From the NCBI RefSeq assembly GCF_038502225.1, contig NC_091325.1:33144514-33208513 (forward strand): 64,000 nucleotides of DNA. Direction: 5' to 3'. Positions 55,387 through 64,000 of this stretch are shown here, piece after piece. Below the pieces are notes generated by a model. The model ran no database searches. It worked only from the letters and a program-made list of their open reading frames with translations, and was not told the DNA's origin. Origin of the DNA: Cherax quadricarinatus (Eukaryota > Arthropoda > Malacostraca > Decapoda > Parastacidae). The stretch's first letter is position 1. Every line of letters starts with the position of its first letter. The translations under genes and the position numbers were made by a program.

Positions 55387-57110
55387 AACAACATTATGAC
55401 AAGACTGCTGTTGAGCGTTCATTAAATGTGGGAGACAAAGTGTTAGCTTTAAAGCCGGTGCCAGGCCATACCTTGCAACCCAAGTATGAGGGTCCAATGG
55501 AGGTGATTAAGAAGCTGAGTAAGGTAAATTACGTGGTAAGAACACCAGGAAGAAGAAAGTCGACCCGAACTTACCATATAAATCAGCTAAAGAAATACTA
55601 CGAGGGACTTGTTCCTGTGGCTGCGGTGAGGTCACCGGAAGGTGACTCGAGTAAAGAAGATTGTTCACGTGGAGTAGAGATAAGACTGAAGAACTCGGAA
55701 ATAATGGAAACCTTAGATGAGTATCTCGGTAACTTAGAAAAGGAAAGATCAAGTGAAATCCGAGACTTGATTTCCACTTATGGAAGTCTCTTTGGAGATA
55801 TCCCCAGACAGTGCACCATGGGGATCCACGATGTTGACGTGCAAGGAGCTGCTCCGATTAAACAAGCTCCATATAGAGTCAGCCCAGTAAAGAATAAAGC
55901 GTTGCGGGAGGAAATAAGTTTCTTGTTCGATCATGGTTTGATTGAACATAGCAAAAGCCCTTGGGCTTCACCGTGTGTCCTTGTACCTAAGTCGGACGGT
56001 TCATTTAGAATGTGTACCGACTATCGGAAAGTAAATTCCCTAACAGTGCCTGACGGATTCCCCCTTCCCAGGGTTGACGACCTAATAGACAGCGTTGCCA
56101 GTGCTAAGTATGTCAGTCGTTTGGACCTCCTGCGTGGTTATTATCAAGTGCCTTTATCGCCTCGAGCGCAGGAGATTTCTTCTTTCACCGTGCCTGGAGG
56201 CCTGTTCAACTACAGGGTGATGCCCTTCGGGCTCTGCAACGCTGCCTCGACCTTCCAGAGGCTTATGAATCGGCTAACGTACGACTTGGAAGGAACGGAA
56301 GCCTACCTAGATGATCTAGTAGTATTCAGCGATGACTGGCCTCAACACCTGATTCGGCTGGAAGCACTCTTGAAAAGGCTAGATGAACACCATTTTACCG
56401 TCAACCTTGCCAAGTGTGAGTTTGGTCAGGCCCGGATAAAATATCTGGGATTTAATATAGGGCAAGGCACGGTTGCCCCCGTTAATGCAAAGATTCATGC
56501 TATTGTGGATTTTCCTGCTCCACAGGACAAGAAAGGTGTACAGAGGTTTCTAGGGATGGCCGGTTACTACCGCCGGTTTTGCCCTAATTTTTCGCAAGTG
56601 GCAGCACCGCTGTTTGAACTTACAAGTTCTAAAGTTCCTTTTAAATGGACGACTACAAGTGAGTTAGCCTTTACTCGTCTAAAGCGTCTACTTGGTTCCT
56701 CTCCAGTTCTACAGAGTCCGGTGTTTGACGCTCCCTTTACTTTACAAGTGGATGCCAGCGAGTATGCAGTCGGTGCTGTCCTTCTACAACCTTCCTCCTC
56801 TTCTGATCTTTTACACCCAGTCTGTTATTTTTCTGCAAAATTGAAACCCCATCAATTAAGTTATGCAACCGTTGAAAAGGAGGCACTAGCATTGGTCTTA
56901 GCCTTGGAACACTTTGAGGTCTATCTCGGGACTACCCCTCATAAAATTAGAGTAAAAACAGATCATAATCCCTTAACCTTTTTAAACACCATGAAGGCTA
57001 AGAATGCTAGAATACAAAGATGGTCCCTTAGGATACAACCTTTTTCTATAAGTATTAACCATATTAGAGGAGCTGATAATGTCATTGCTGACACTCTGTC
57101 CCGTCCTTAA
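55299..57110 (+). CDS. pol: element B integrase C-terminus, reverse transcriptase and RNase H
   Basis: 603-residue frame beginning just after the frameshift (the ATG at 55299 is not a real start). Integrase C-terminal GPY/F-type region about 45-98 (YEGPMEVIKKLSKVNYVV, YHINQLKKYY). RT about 190-400: SPWASPCVLVPKSDGSFRMC, VSRLDLLRGYYQVPL (motif A), RVMPFGLCNAASTFQRLMN, AYLDDLVVFSDDW (336-348, DD intact), FLGMAGYYRRFCPNF. RNase H: LQVDASEYAVGAVLLQ (D484), VEKEALALVLALEHFEVYL, TDHNPLTFL, and a final NVIADTLSRP. RT and RNase H residues look functional. Confidence 0.93.
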   Translation: MFIPHGNAKHLAFTRQLAADNLRQAQNRMKQHYDKTAVERSLNVGDKVLALKPVPGHTLQPKYEGPMEVIKKLSKVNYVVRTPGRRKSTRTYHINQLKKYYEGLVPVAAVRSPEGDSSKEDCSRGVEIRLKNSEIMETLDEYLGNLEKERSSEIRDLISTYGSLFGDIPRQCTMGIHDVDVQGAAPIKQAPYRVSPVKNKALREEISFLFDHGLIEHSKSPWASPCVLVPKSDGSFRMCTDYRKVNSLTVPDGFPLPRVDDLIDSVASAKYVSRLDLLRGYYQVPLSPRAQEISSFTVPGGLFNYRVMPFGLCNAASTFQRLMNRLTYDLEGTEAYLDDLVVFSDDWPQHLIRLEALLKRLDEHHFTVNLAKCEFGQARIKYLGFNIGQGTVAPVNAKIHAIVDFPAPQDKKGVQRFLGMAGYYRRFCPNFSQVAAPLFELTSSKVPFKWTTTSELAFTRLKRLLGSSPVLQSPVFDAPFTLQVDASEYAVGAVLLQPSSSSDLLHPVCYFSAKLKPHQLSYATVEKEALALVLALEHFEVYLGTTPHKIRVKTDHNPLTFLNTMKAKNARIQRWSLRIQPFSISINHIRGADNVIADTLSRP

Positions 57111-57540
57111 GACATGTAATTAAATTTGAATTTATAAAAGAGGATTTGTAGTGCACTTTTATAGGTATATATTTGTTTAATGCATTTTCTTAATGCTATT
57201 TGTTTACTTACAGTTATCTGATTCTTGTAACCCCTGAGGAGACCTGTCACGTAAGCCACCATATGGTATCCAGAACTTATTTCTGTGGTGGCAGTCTCCT
57301 GTTGTCTTACCCTGACTTCTCCTGCTACCAATGGTCACTTAAGGCCTCTTTATGAGAAACACCTCTATCAGAAGCTCTGGTTACGTGGTGTCTACACATA
57401 CGTGGTTTGGCGACACCAGACTTTTAATTTTCTTGTTGGAGAAGCAACATTTGTCATCAGGGTCTTTGTCAGAGGAATGACTTGTATTCTGGTTTATATT
57501 CTGTTTTTGAAGTCCTCTTTTACGGCGAAGTTTAGTCCCC
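57111..57540 (+). other. element B 3' untranslated region
   Basis: Noncoding sequence between pol and the PPT. Small frames here show no family resemblance. No env-like membrane protein is encoded. Confidence 0.75.
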
Positions 57541-57552
57541 GAAAGGGGGGGG
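57541..57552 (+). other. element B polypurine tract
   Basis: GAAAGGGGGGGG two bases before the 3' LTR, the expected plus-strand primer site. Confidence 0.85.
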
Positions 57553-57554
57553 TG

Positions 57555-57690
57555 TGTTATGACCAAGGTCATAATGTGATTAATTTATATGTATTATCCA
57601 CTTAATATTATACTCTGGGTTTCTTTAATATTAGCTAAATTAAAGATTCCACTAGTTTATAATATTATCTGATTTAGGAATATACCCGGG

Positions 57691-57788
<98 letters not shown>

Positions 57789-58532
57789 GTATATATATAT
57801 ATATCTTGAGTAATGTGTTAGGTAGGTACACCTGGCTAAGGTTTATAACAAGGTATGTCCATTGGTGGGTAGTTCGCACCGCTCTACCCTCTCCCCCTTT
57901 TGACGAGTTGATGTCATGAAGGGATTTACTGTCTATGGCCAGTTCACTCTCTCTGCCGACTCAGTGTGCATTGACTGAGCTACCCTCCTAGTACTCCGCC
58001 TTATTCTCACTTGGATAGAGAATTGTGTTATAGAAACTCCTGAACCAGCTTGTGGTTTATTGTGAAGTGAAGTCTGCTGACAATTATATACTGTTACCTT
58101 CAGGTTACGATGTGACGACCAGTGTCAAGCTTAGAACTTTGTGATATATTCCTTATGCCAGGGAGTTACTCAGTGAAAGTGTTAATTCTCAATATATGTA
58201 CTTGCACACAAGTAATGTTACTATTGAGGAAGCAATAATATTCCTCTGATCATTATCAAGTGTAGTGACCATAGTCTCCAGAGGGGGTCTATGATGTACA
58301 TTCTATTTAAGAGTTTTCTTGTGTGAAGGAAAGTTTCTGACAGTGATATTTAATAGATATTTATGAATATCTAAAGTATTTAAACTTTTAAATAAAAAGA
58401 AACCAGAAAAGACTGAGTAACTATTATTTGTGCCTTACATTTCTAAGTTTGGAACCATATCCTCTCATTCTATGAAGTGTGTTGTTACGGAGTGCACTAA
58501 CCTTGCTAAAGATTATGATTCGAACCGTAACA
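57555..58532 (+). repeat. element B 3' LTR
   Basis: 978 bp, TGTTATGACC...CCGTAACA. (TA)n at about 57695-57804 with a CGTATA interruption. Contains an extra GTGAA duplication (about 58063) and an AGTCTCCAGAGGGGGTCTAT variant (about 58274-58293) compared with the 5' LTR. Confidence 0.95.
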
Positions 58533-59426
58533 AAAAAGGAGAGAGAGAGAACTGAAAGAAAAAGCCAAGAAAGACAGTTAGAAAGAGAGCAAGAAGACCA
58601 AAAAGAGCATGATAGACTTGATCATGAGGAAAGAGCTAGAGAACGTGAGGAACAAGCTAAAATACATGAGGAACAAGTTAAATTAAGAGAACTTGAGGAA
58701 AGAGCCAAGGATAGAGAAGTTGAGGAAAAAGCTAGAGAGCATGAGTTAATAGAGAGAAAAGGATCGCGAGCTCGAAAAATCTCGCCTTGAATTAGAGAAT
58801 AAAAAGTTAACTTTTACACAACAACAATTAGAGGAAGGAGTAATGGAACAACGTGCAGTCAGTGCACATATTCCAACACCTAATTTACCTCCCTTCACAG
58901 AGGGGAACGACATAACTTCATACATTATCAGGTTCGAAAATACTGCTACCCTCAATGAATGGCCTGCTGACACCTGGGCTACCAGGTTAGGAATGTTATT
59001 TTCTGGTACCGCTTTGAATATCTAAGCAACTTTGTCGCAGGATATCATATGTAATTATAACCTACTGAAGAAGGCAATCCTTAAAGCATATCAAAAAACC
59101 ACTAATTCTTACGGGAAAGATTTCAGGTATGCCACCTTACAGCTTGGCCAGAACTTTCAGCAGTTACAGGTAACTTTCGTTTGTTCGACTTTTGGATAGA
59201 GAGTTCAAGAATTGATCACAGTTATGAATCTCTTAGACTTCATGGTTGCTGACCAGTTCCTGACAGCTCTTCCCCACCAGATACGAACATTCATTAGAGA
59301 ACGTAATCTGATTAAAGCTGAGAAAGTTGCTGAGGCCGCTGACTTGTATGCTGAGGCTCACAATTCCTATAAAGACCTAAAGGGATCGAACCCTAAGGGC
59401 AAGGGTTCATCATTCATCAGACCTTA
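58533..59426 (+). pseudogene. gag: element A gag, 5'-truncated
   Basis: Begins directly at the LTR B junction with a highly charged coiled-coil-like stretch (KERERTERKSQERQLEREQE, then many E/R/K/A heptad-like repeats to about 58790), as in the charged helix before the capsid-like domain of B and C but longer. After a frameshift, LPPFTEGNDITSYIIRFENT, NEWPADTWATRLGMLFSGTA and (59212-59427) FMVADQFLTALPHQIRTFIR, AEKVAEAADLYAEAHNSY form a SCAN/capsid-like domain, broken by stops near 59025 and 59200. The N-terminus is missing. Confidence 0.82.
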
Positions 59427-59443
59427 AGAAATCAAAGCCTCTA

Positions 59444-60289
59444 GTGGAAAGTAAAATGACTTCTCTTATTCCTGTTTGTCATTTGTGTGGTATTAAGGGA
59501 CATAAACGTCCAGATTGTCCTAAGAAGGTCCAAAAAGTTGGAAGATGTTTTAAAGACTGTAATGACCAAGCACCCTTCTGTTCAGGAACAGTTAATGGAC
59601 TTAATGTATCTACCATTTTACGAGACACTGGATGCACATGTATAGTCATTTCTGATAAGCTGTTCCCTAATCTTAAAGAAACTTATTTCTCTGCTATACT
59701 TTCAGACTACTTGGGCAGTACGGACACTTTTCCTACCATCCGTTGTTACATTAGGTCTAAATGGTTCACAGGTTGGTCTAAAGCCGTACAAGCTCCCATC
59801 ACGTCTTGCTCCGTACTAATAGGTAATGTTAAAGGTGCCATTCTTCCTTCTGAGGTTGACCTTTCATCACCAAAGATGGACATAAGCTTTTCAGATCCTC
59901 TTCTAGTAGAGTCAGAGAAGCCCCTCGAAAGCTCAGATGAGACAATGTCTCGTGAGATTCATGTGGGATTAAAAACCAGTGATGATACTCTCGAAAGCGA
60001 GGTAGTAGCATCTCCGGTTCACTTGTTAGATGAAAGTGAAGATATCACCTCCGATACCATAAATGTCTTGACTAGGGCTCAGACCAAAGCCCAGGCTTCT
60101 CCTACTGTCCATCCTTTGATTTTCCCTGACTTTAAGCCTTTAGATATATCGAAGAACTCCTTTGTCAATTTACAACGTAATTGCCCTTCTCTTCAGAATT
60201 GCCATAATGCCGCTAAACAAAATCAAGTTATCCAAAGGAGAAACTTTTCATATCTTGTACAAGTCAGTATTCAAATTAAATTCAGATGA
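59444..60289 (+). pseudogene. pol: element A nucleocapsid knuckle and protease
   Basis: 281-residue frame: CCHC knuckle CHLCGIKGHKRPDC (about residues 13-26), then protease ILRDTGCTCIVISDKLFPNL (about 59-78) with the DTG triad intact, then a linker rich in Ser/Asp/Glu ending VLTRAQTKAQASP. A frameshift near 60160-60290 moves into the integrase frame. The layout matches B and C, with the knuckle joined to protease, though the sequences are much diverged. Confidence 0.87.
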
Positions 60290-61564
60290 GATAGACTATT
60301 CCATCTTAGTTGTTCCAAGTCAATGCAGAGAGACAGTTCTTAAAATGGCTCATGACCTGCCAGTGGCCGGACATTTCTCGCATCGTAAAACTTTAAATAA
60401 AATTAGGGAAACCTATTTTTGGCCAAAAATGTCGTCATATGTCACTACCTATTGTAGATCGTGTAAAGTTTGTCAACTGTCATCCTCCCGAGGTACCAGG
60501 CGAGTACCTATGGTCAAAATACCAGTCTTTACGGTACCCTTTGAAAGAGTAGCTATTGACATCGTTGGTCCTTTATCTCCACTTTCATCTGGGAGACATA
60601 GATATATATTAACATTAGTTGATTATGCTTCGAGTTTCCCTGAAGCCGTACCCTTAAATACCATAACTACTACAGAGGTGGCTGAAGCCCTTTTGTCCAT
60701 CTTCTCCAGAGTGGGCATCCCTAGAGAAATTTTGTCTGACCGTGGGACACAATTCACATCTGACTTAATGCAACATCTCTATCAACTTCTGGGAGTGAAG
60801 CCTCTCTTCACCACACCCTATCATTCCAGCTGTAATGGGAGGATTGAGCGCCAGCATTCGATTCTTAAGTCCATTTTAAGGAAACTGTGCTCCTTAAACC
60901 TAAGGAGTGGCATCGTTACCTACCCTGTGCTTTGTTTGCCATGAGGGAAGTTCCCAGAGACTCTTTGGGGTTTTCACCTTTTGAACTTCTCTATGGTAGA
61001 CAAGCCAGAGGTCCATTGTCCATCCTTCATGACTTATGGACTAATGAGGAGGTAAATGCTGAGGTTCAGTCTTCTTACCAGTTTCTCCTTGACTTTAGAT
61101 CCAAACTTGAGGAGACCTCTGACATAGTTTCGAAAAACCTAAGCTTGTCAATGGACCAGTACAAAACCTATTTTGATTCCAAAAGTCAGAGAAGTTTTAA
61201 AGTAGGGGATGAAGTTCTGGTACTTTTGCCTATCAAGTCAAATAAATTATTAGTAGCATGGAAAGGTCCATATAAAGTATTAAAAATTTGTGGGAAAGTT
61301 GACTACCTCATAGAAGTCAAGGGGAAACCTAAGCTTTATCATATCAACATCCTTAAGAAATATTACCGAAGAAATTCGGTTAACTGCCTTAATAACTTTG
61401 ACTTAGTTTTTCCACACGAACTTGATAAGTCATCTGAAGAATGTAAGCTGTGCGTAATTGACACCTCTAACTTAGACTATGATGAAGAACTACATGACTT
61501 GGTGACTCTTGACCACTCGGATGCAACCAACATTAATATTAATGATTCTTCGGATTACCATTAG
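60162..61564 (+). pseudogene. pol: element A integrase
   Basis: Two overlapping frames (60162-60944 and 60887-61564). HHCC zinc site: KMAHDLPVAGHFSHRKTLNK, YCRSCKVCQ. Catalytic core: IDIVGPLSPL, EILSDRGTQF and GRIERQHSIL, i.e. D, D and E of DD35E. A frameshift at about 60900 (KLCSLNLRSG versus LLKPKEWHRYLP) precedes LGFSPFELLYGRQARGPLS and the C-terminal GPY/F-type region (AWKGPYKVLKICGKVDYLIE, YHINILKKYYRR). Downstream is an acidic linker to the RT. Integrase again lies upstream of RT. Confidence 0.9.
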
Positions 61565-62860
61565 AAACATAAACTACTTCAAAGTGTAACTTTTCAGACG
61601 TCTTTACTGATATTCCAGGTGTTACCTCCATGGTAGTCCATAAGATTGACTTATTGACGGACAATCCATCCAAGGTAGAAAAATTATTAAAACTAAACAT
61701 CATTGAACCTTCAGTATTTGCATATTGCTCACCAGTAGTCATGGTTAAGAAGGAACATAATTCATATAGACTTGCTATTGACTTCAGAGGCCTTAATGCT
61801 ATAACTCGGTGGGATGCTGAGCCTATGCCCTTAATAGATAGCGATCTACACAAATTTTATGACGCTTCCTTCTTTTCAGAGATTGATATTGTGTAGGCAT
61901 ATCATCAAGTAATGATAGATCCTTCTTCTAAGCAGTACACCGTTTTTCCTACCCACCAAGGACTGATGCAGTATAGAACTATGCCCTTCGGTTTGGTAAC
62001 TGCCTGTGCTACCTAAGTGAGACTGATGAGAAAGGTCTTGGGTAATATGCCAAATGTTTCAGTTTATTTTGATAACATTTACATAATGACATCTACATGG
62101 GGCGAACATATCCAAACCTTAACATCAGTTTTGCGTAGGTTACGCTCACATGGCCTCACTGCCAAGCCGAAGAAATGCTTCCTTGGGTATAACAAGATTA
62201 GATATCGAGAACTGATACTTTCTAATAACTCTCTGCAGCCTCTCCCCAGTAAGATCAAAGCTTTATTAGAATTTAAATTCCCCAAAACCAAGAAGCTCAT
62301 GCGTAGCTTCCTTGGTTCTGTAAATTTTTATGCACGGTTTATCCCAAACCTTACTGATCTTACAGGCATCTTATCCGACTTCCTTAAAAAGTCTGTGAAG
62401 GAACCTCTTTAACTTTCCGACGTAGCTCGGGAAAAGTTTAACGAGATTAAAAGTATCTTTTCGAAAGACCCTATACTTAAGATTCCAGATATTAATAAAA
62501 CATTTTGTTTAAGAACTGATGCCTCCAATACTGGCTTAGGTGCAGTGCTACTACAATGCCATGATGGTACTCCCTTCCCTCTATGCTTCCTAAGCCGGAA
62601 ACTCCTTTCCGCAGAAACGAGATACTCCACCATAGAAAAGGAATGTTTAGCCCTTGTGTGGGGTATCTCCAAACTTAAATTTTATCTACTGGGAAAAGAA
62701 TTCATTTTAGAAACGGACCATAAACCTTTGATATACCTAGAAACTTTTAAGGGAACTAACATTCGCCTCTTGAGGTGGACATTGGCACTCCAGGCTTTTA
62801 AGTTCCATATTGTGTATATCAATGGTTCATCCAATTATTTCTGACTGGTTAAGTCGTGAC
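61565..62860 (+). pseudogene. pol: element A reverse transcriptase and RNase H
   Basis: RT pieces: IIEPSVFAYCSPVVMVKKEH, YRLAIDFRGLNAIT, FFSEIDIV then a stop, AYHQVMIDPSSKQYTVFPTH, YRTMPFGLVTACAT then a stop, and motif C VYFDNIYIMTSTW, where the second catalytic Asp of YxDD is Asn. SFLGSVNFYARFIPNLTDL is the connection region. RNase H: LRTDASNTGLGAVLLQ (62510-62557), TIEKECLALVWGISKLKFYL, TDHKPLIYLETF, to a stop near 62842. In-frame stops at about 61894, 62014 and 62410. Dead, but every domain is recognisable. Confidence 0.9.
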
Positions 62861-62953
62861 AGTCAGTAGAAGATTTGTTGCCTTACACGACTTCCATATG
62901 TTAGAACTTTTTCCTCGCCTATTCTTCTTATACTCCTTGACTATAAGTCTTGG

Positions 62954-62963
62954 TATGGGGGAG
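62954..62963 (+). other. element A polypurine tract
   Basis: TATGGGGGAG immediately before the 3' LTR start. The stretch 62861-62953 is noncoding 3' sequence. Confidence 0.75.
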
Positions 62964-63887
62964 TGTGAGGGAAAAGTTCAATAGATAGGAGTAGCGAGGG
63001 AGTATATAGTAACAATAGTTTCATTGCCGGCTACTTGTTAAGGTAGGGTAAGTCCAGCTCCCGCTATCCCTTCCCCTCCCTCTTCCCCCCTCCCCGAAAG
63101 GTGACGTGTGGGGCTCCGGTCAAACAGTAAATCACTCGACTCACAGCTCCCAACACTACTGTAAGTACACGCCTGGTCATATTTTAGTGGACTTATTGGT
63201 TGAAAGCTTCACTTTTGACCAATAATTAACTTAGTCCTTTCATTCTTTATCTGTTAAATGTTTTAATAATCACATCTTTTAGGTATTGTACTTATCATGG
63301 AGAGTGATTTCTTAAGCAGTGGGTAATCTGTCTCTCATTAAAGCTTGGAATGACAGAGAGGGTCAACTGCCAACAAACGAGAAGAATAGCAGGAGACGGA
63401 CTAACGTCCTGAGACGTCCCATGTTTAGTCTACTTACTTGTTATGTAAGCCAACACAGGACCTAACCCTTCATCATAGCAGTGGTAACGAACCTGTTTTC
63501 CTGTCATCTGAAGTAATTAGTCATGTCTATACTCTGTGAAGAACGAGCCGGTGGTGGTCACCAACACCTGCTACCCCCCCCCCCACAACATCAGCAACGG
63601 CTACAATTTCAACAACATGCGGTGTCACCAACACCTGACACCCCATTACCACAATATACCTATATTAGCGTTGAGTTCAAATGTAATTTTTTTTCATTTC
63701 ATTTTTCATTTTTCTTTCAATAAGGATACCCATTCATGTTTTATTGTTTTACATTTTCCGTTTCTAAATAATAAAGTGTTTATCATTGTCTGTCATTATT
63801 TCTTTTTCTATTCATTAATTTTCCTGAGGAGGAGTGAGCCTTGGTAATACTGACTGAAGTTGTTACAGGGCTTAGTAAGCCTTCACA
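62964..63887 (+). repeat. element A 3' LTR
   Basis: 924 bp, TGTGAGGGAA...CCTTCACA. Has a TATATAG word near 63002 and AATAAA at 63770-63775. It is the only uninterrupted LTR of this family in the window and the reference for the split solo LTR (8845-16525) and the half LTR (50877-51328). It lacks the roughly 80-bp tandem duplication present in both others. Confidence 0.94.
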
Positions 63888-63892
63888 ACAAG

Positions 63893-64000
63893 CATGACGC
63901 GTTGAGGCTCGATCATAGTAGAGGAGACTGCTTATAAACAATAGTCTTGTGCGATAGACAGGAGACAGCATTCCACTCTTAAGTAGTGGTTGTGGAATGC
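63893..64000. other. flanking sequence, nothing recognised
   Basis: Starts after the ACAAG target duplication of element A. Contains a short inverted pair GCATTCCAC / GTGGAATGC at its end (63970-63978 and 63992-64000). No gene seen. Confidence 0.6.

Noticed and set aside
52325..57110. A domesticated host gene derived from Gag or Pol
   Set aside because: It is bounded by LTRs, PBS and PPT and carries frameshifts; no intron-exon structure.

Overview
This window looks like intergenic DNA from a decapod crustacean, probably a crayfish. The evidence is a nuclear copy of mitochondrial cytochrome b in the invertebrate code, long dinucleotide microsatellites, CCTAA-type telomere-like repeats and a very high retroelement load. 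I found no host protein-coding gene, rRNA gene or functional tRNA gene. Nearly everything that can be identified is retrotransposon sequence, much of it nested. Family letters below are mine.

Layout. 1-8.8 kb: decayed LINE fragments. Family G (jockey-like) is at 180-720, 3684-3880 and 4123-6093; family F at 1079-2386 and 7066-8844; family E at 2387-2740. They are separated by (GA)n, (GT)n and (CA)n tracts. A cytochrome b NUMT sits inside F at 7793-8075. 8.8-16.5 kb: a solo LTR of family A (target duplication CATAC), split by a young Ty3/gypsy element C1 (9442-16118, minus, target duplication TAACC), whose pol is itself split by an E-family LINE. 16.5-24.2 kb: AT-rich spacer, a 26-bp minisatellite, a decayed RTE-like LINE (about 19140-21330), a CR1-like LINE 3' end (21945-22845) and (TA)n tracts. 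24.2-30.5 kb: element C2 (minus). 31.5-37.6 kb: Tx1/L1-like LINE D1 (minus) with a 33-bp minisatellite near its 3' end. 38.1-50.3 kb: element C3 (minus), carrying LINE D2 inside one LTR and an inverted tRNA-SINE insertion inside gag. 50.9-63.9 kb: element A (plus, target duplication ACAAG), with element B (51329-58532, plus) embedded in it.

The most notable biology is that all three LTR families (A, B, C) have integrase upstream of reverse transcriptase (gag-PR-INT-RT-RNaseH), and their Gag resembles the SCAN/retroviral capsid fold. This is the hallmark of Gmr1-like Ty3/gypsy elements. C1 is the best preserved: its two LTRs differ at one position by eye and it has a single uninterrupted gag-pol frame apart from the LINE insertion. 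All other coding regions are broken by frameshifts, stops or deletions. Target-site duplications let much of the insertion order be read directly: F before A-solo before C1 before E2; C3 before D2 and before the SINE; A before B.

Alignments, percent identities and clade placements here were made by eye and should be treated as such.
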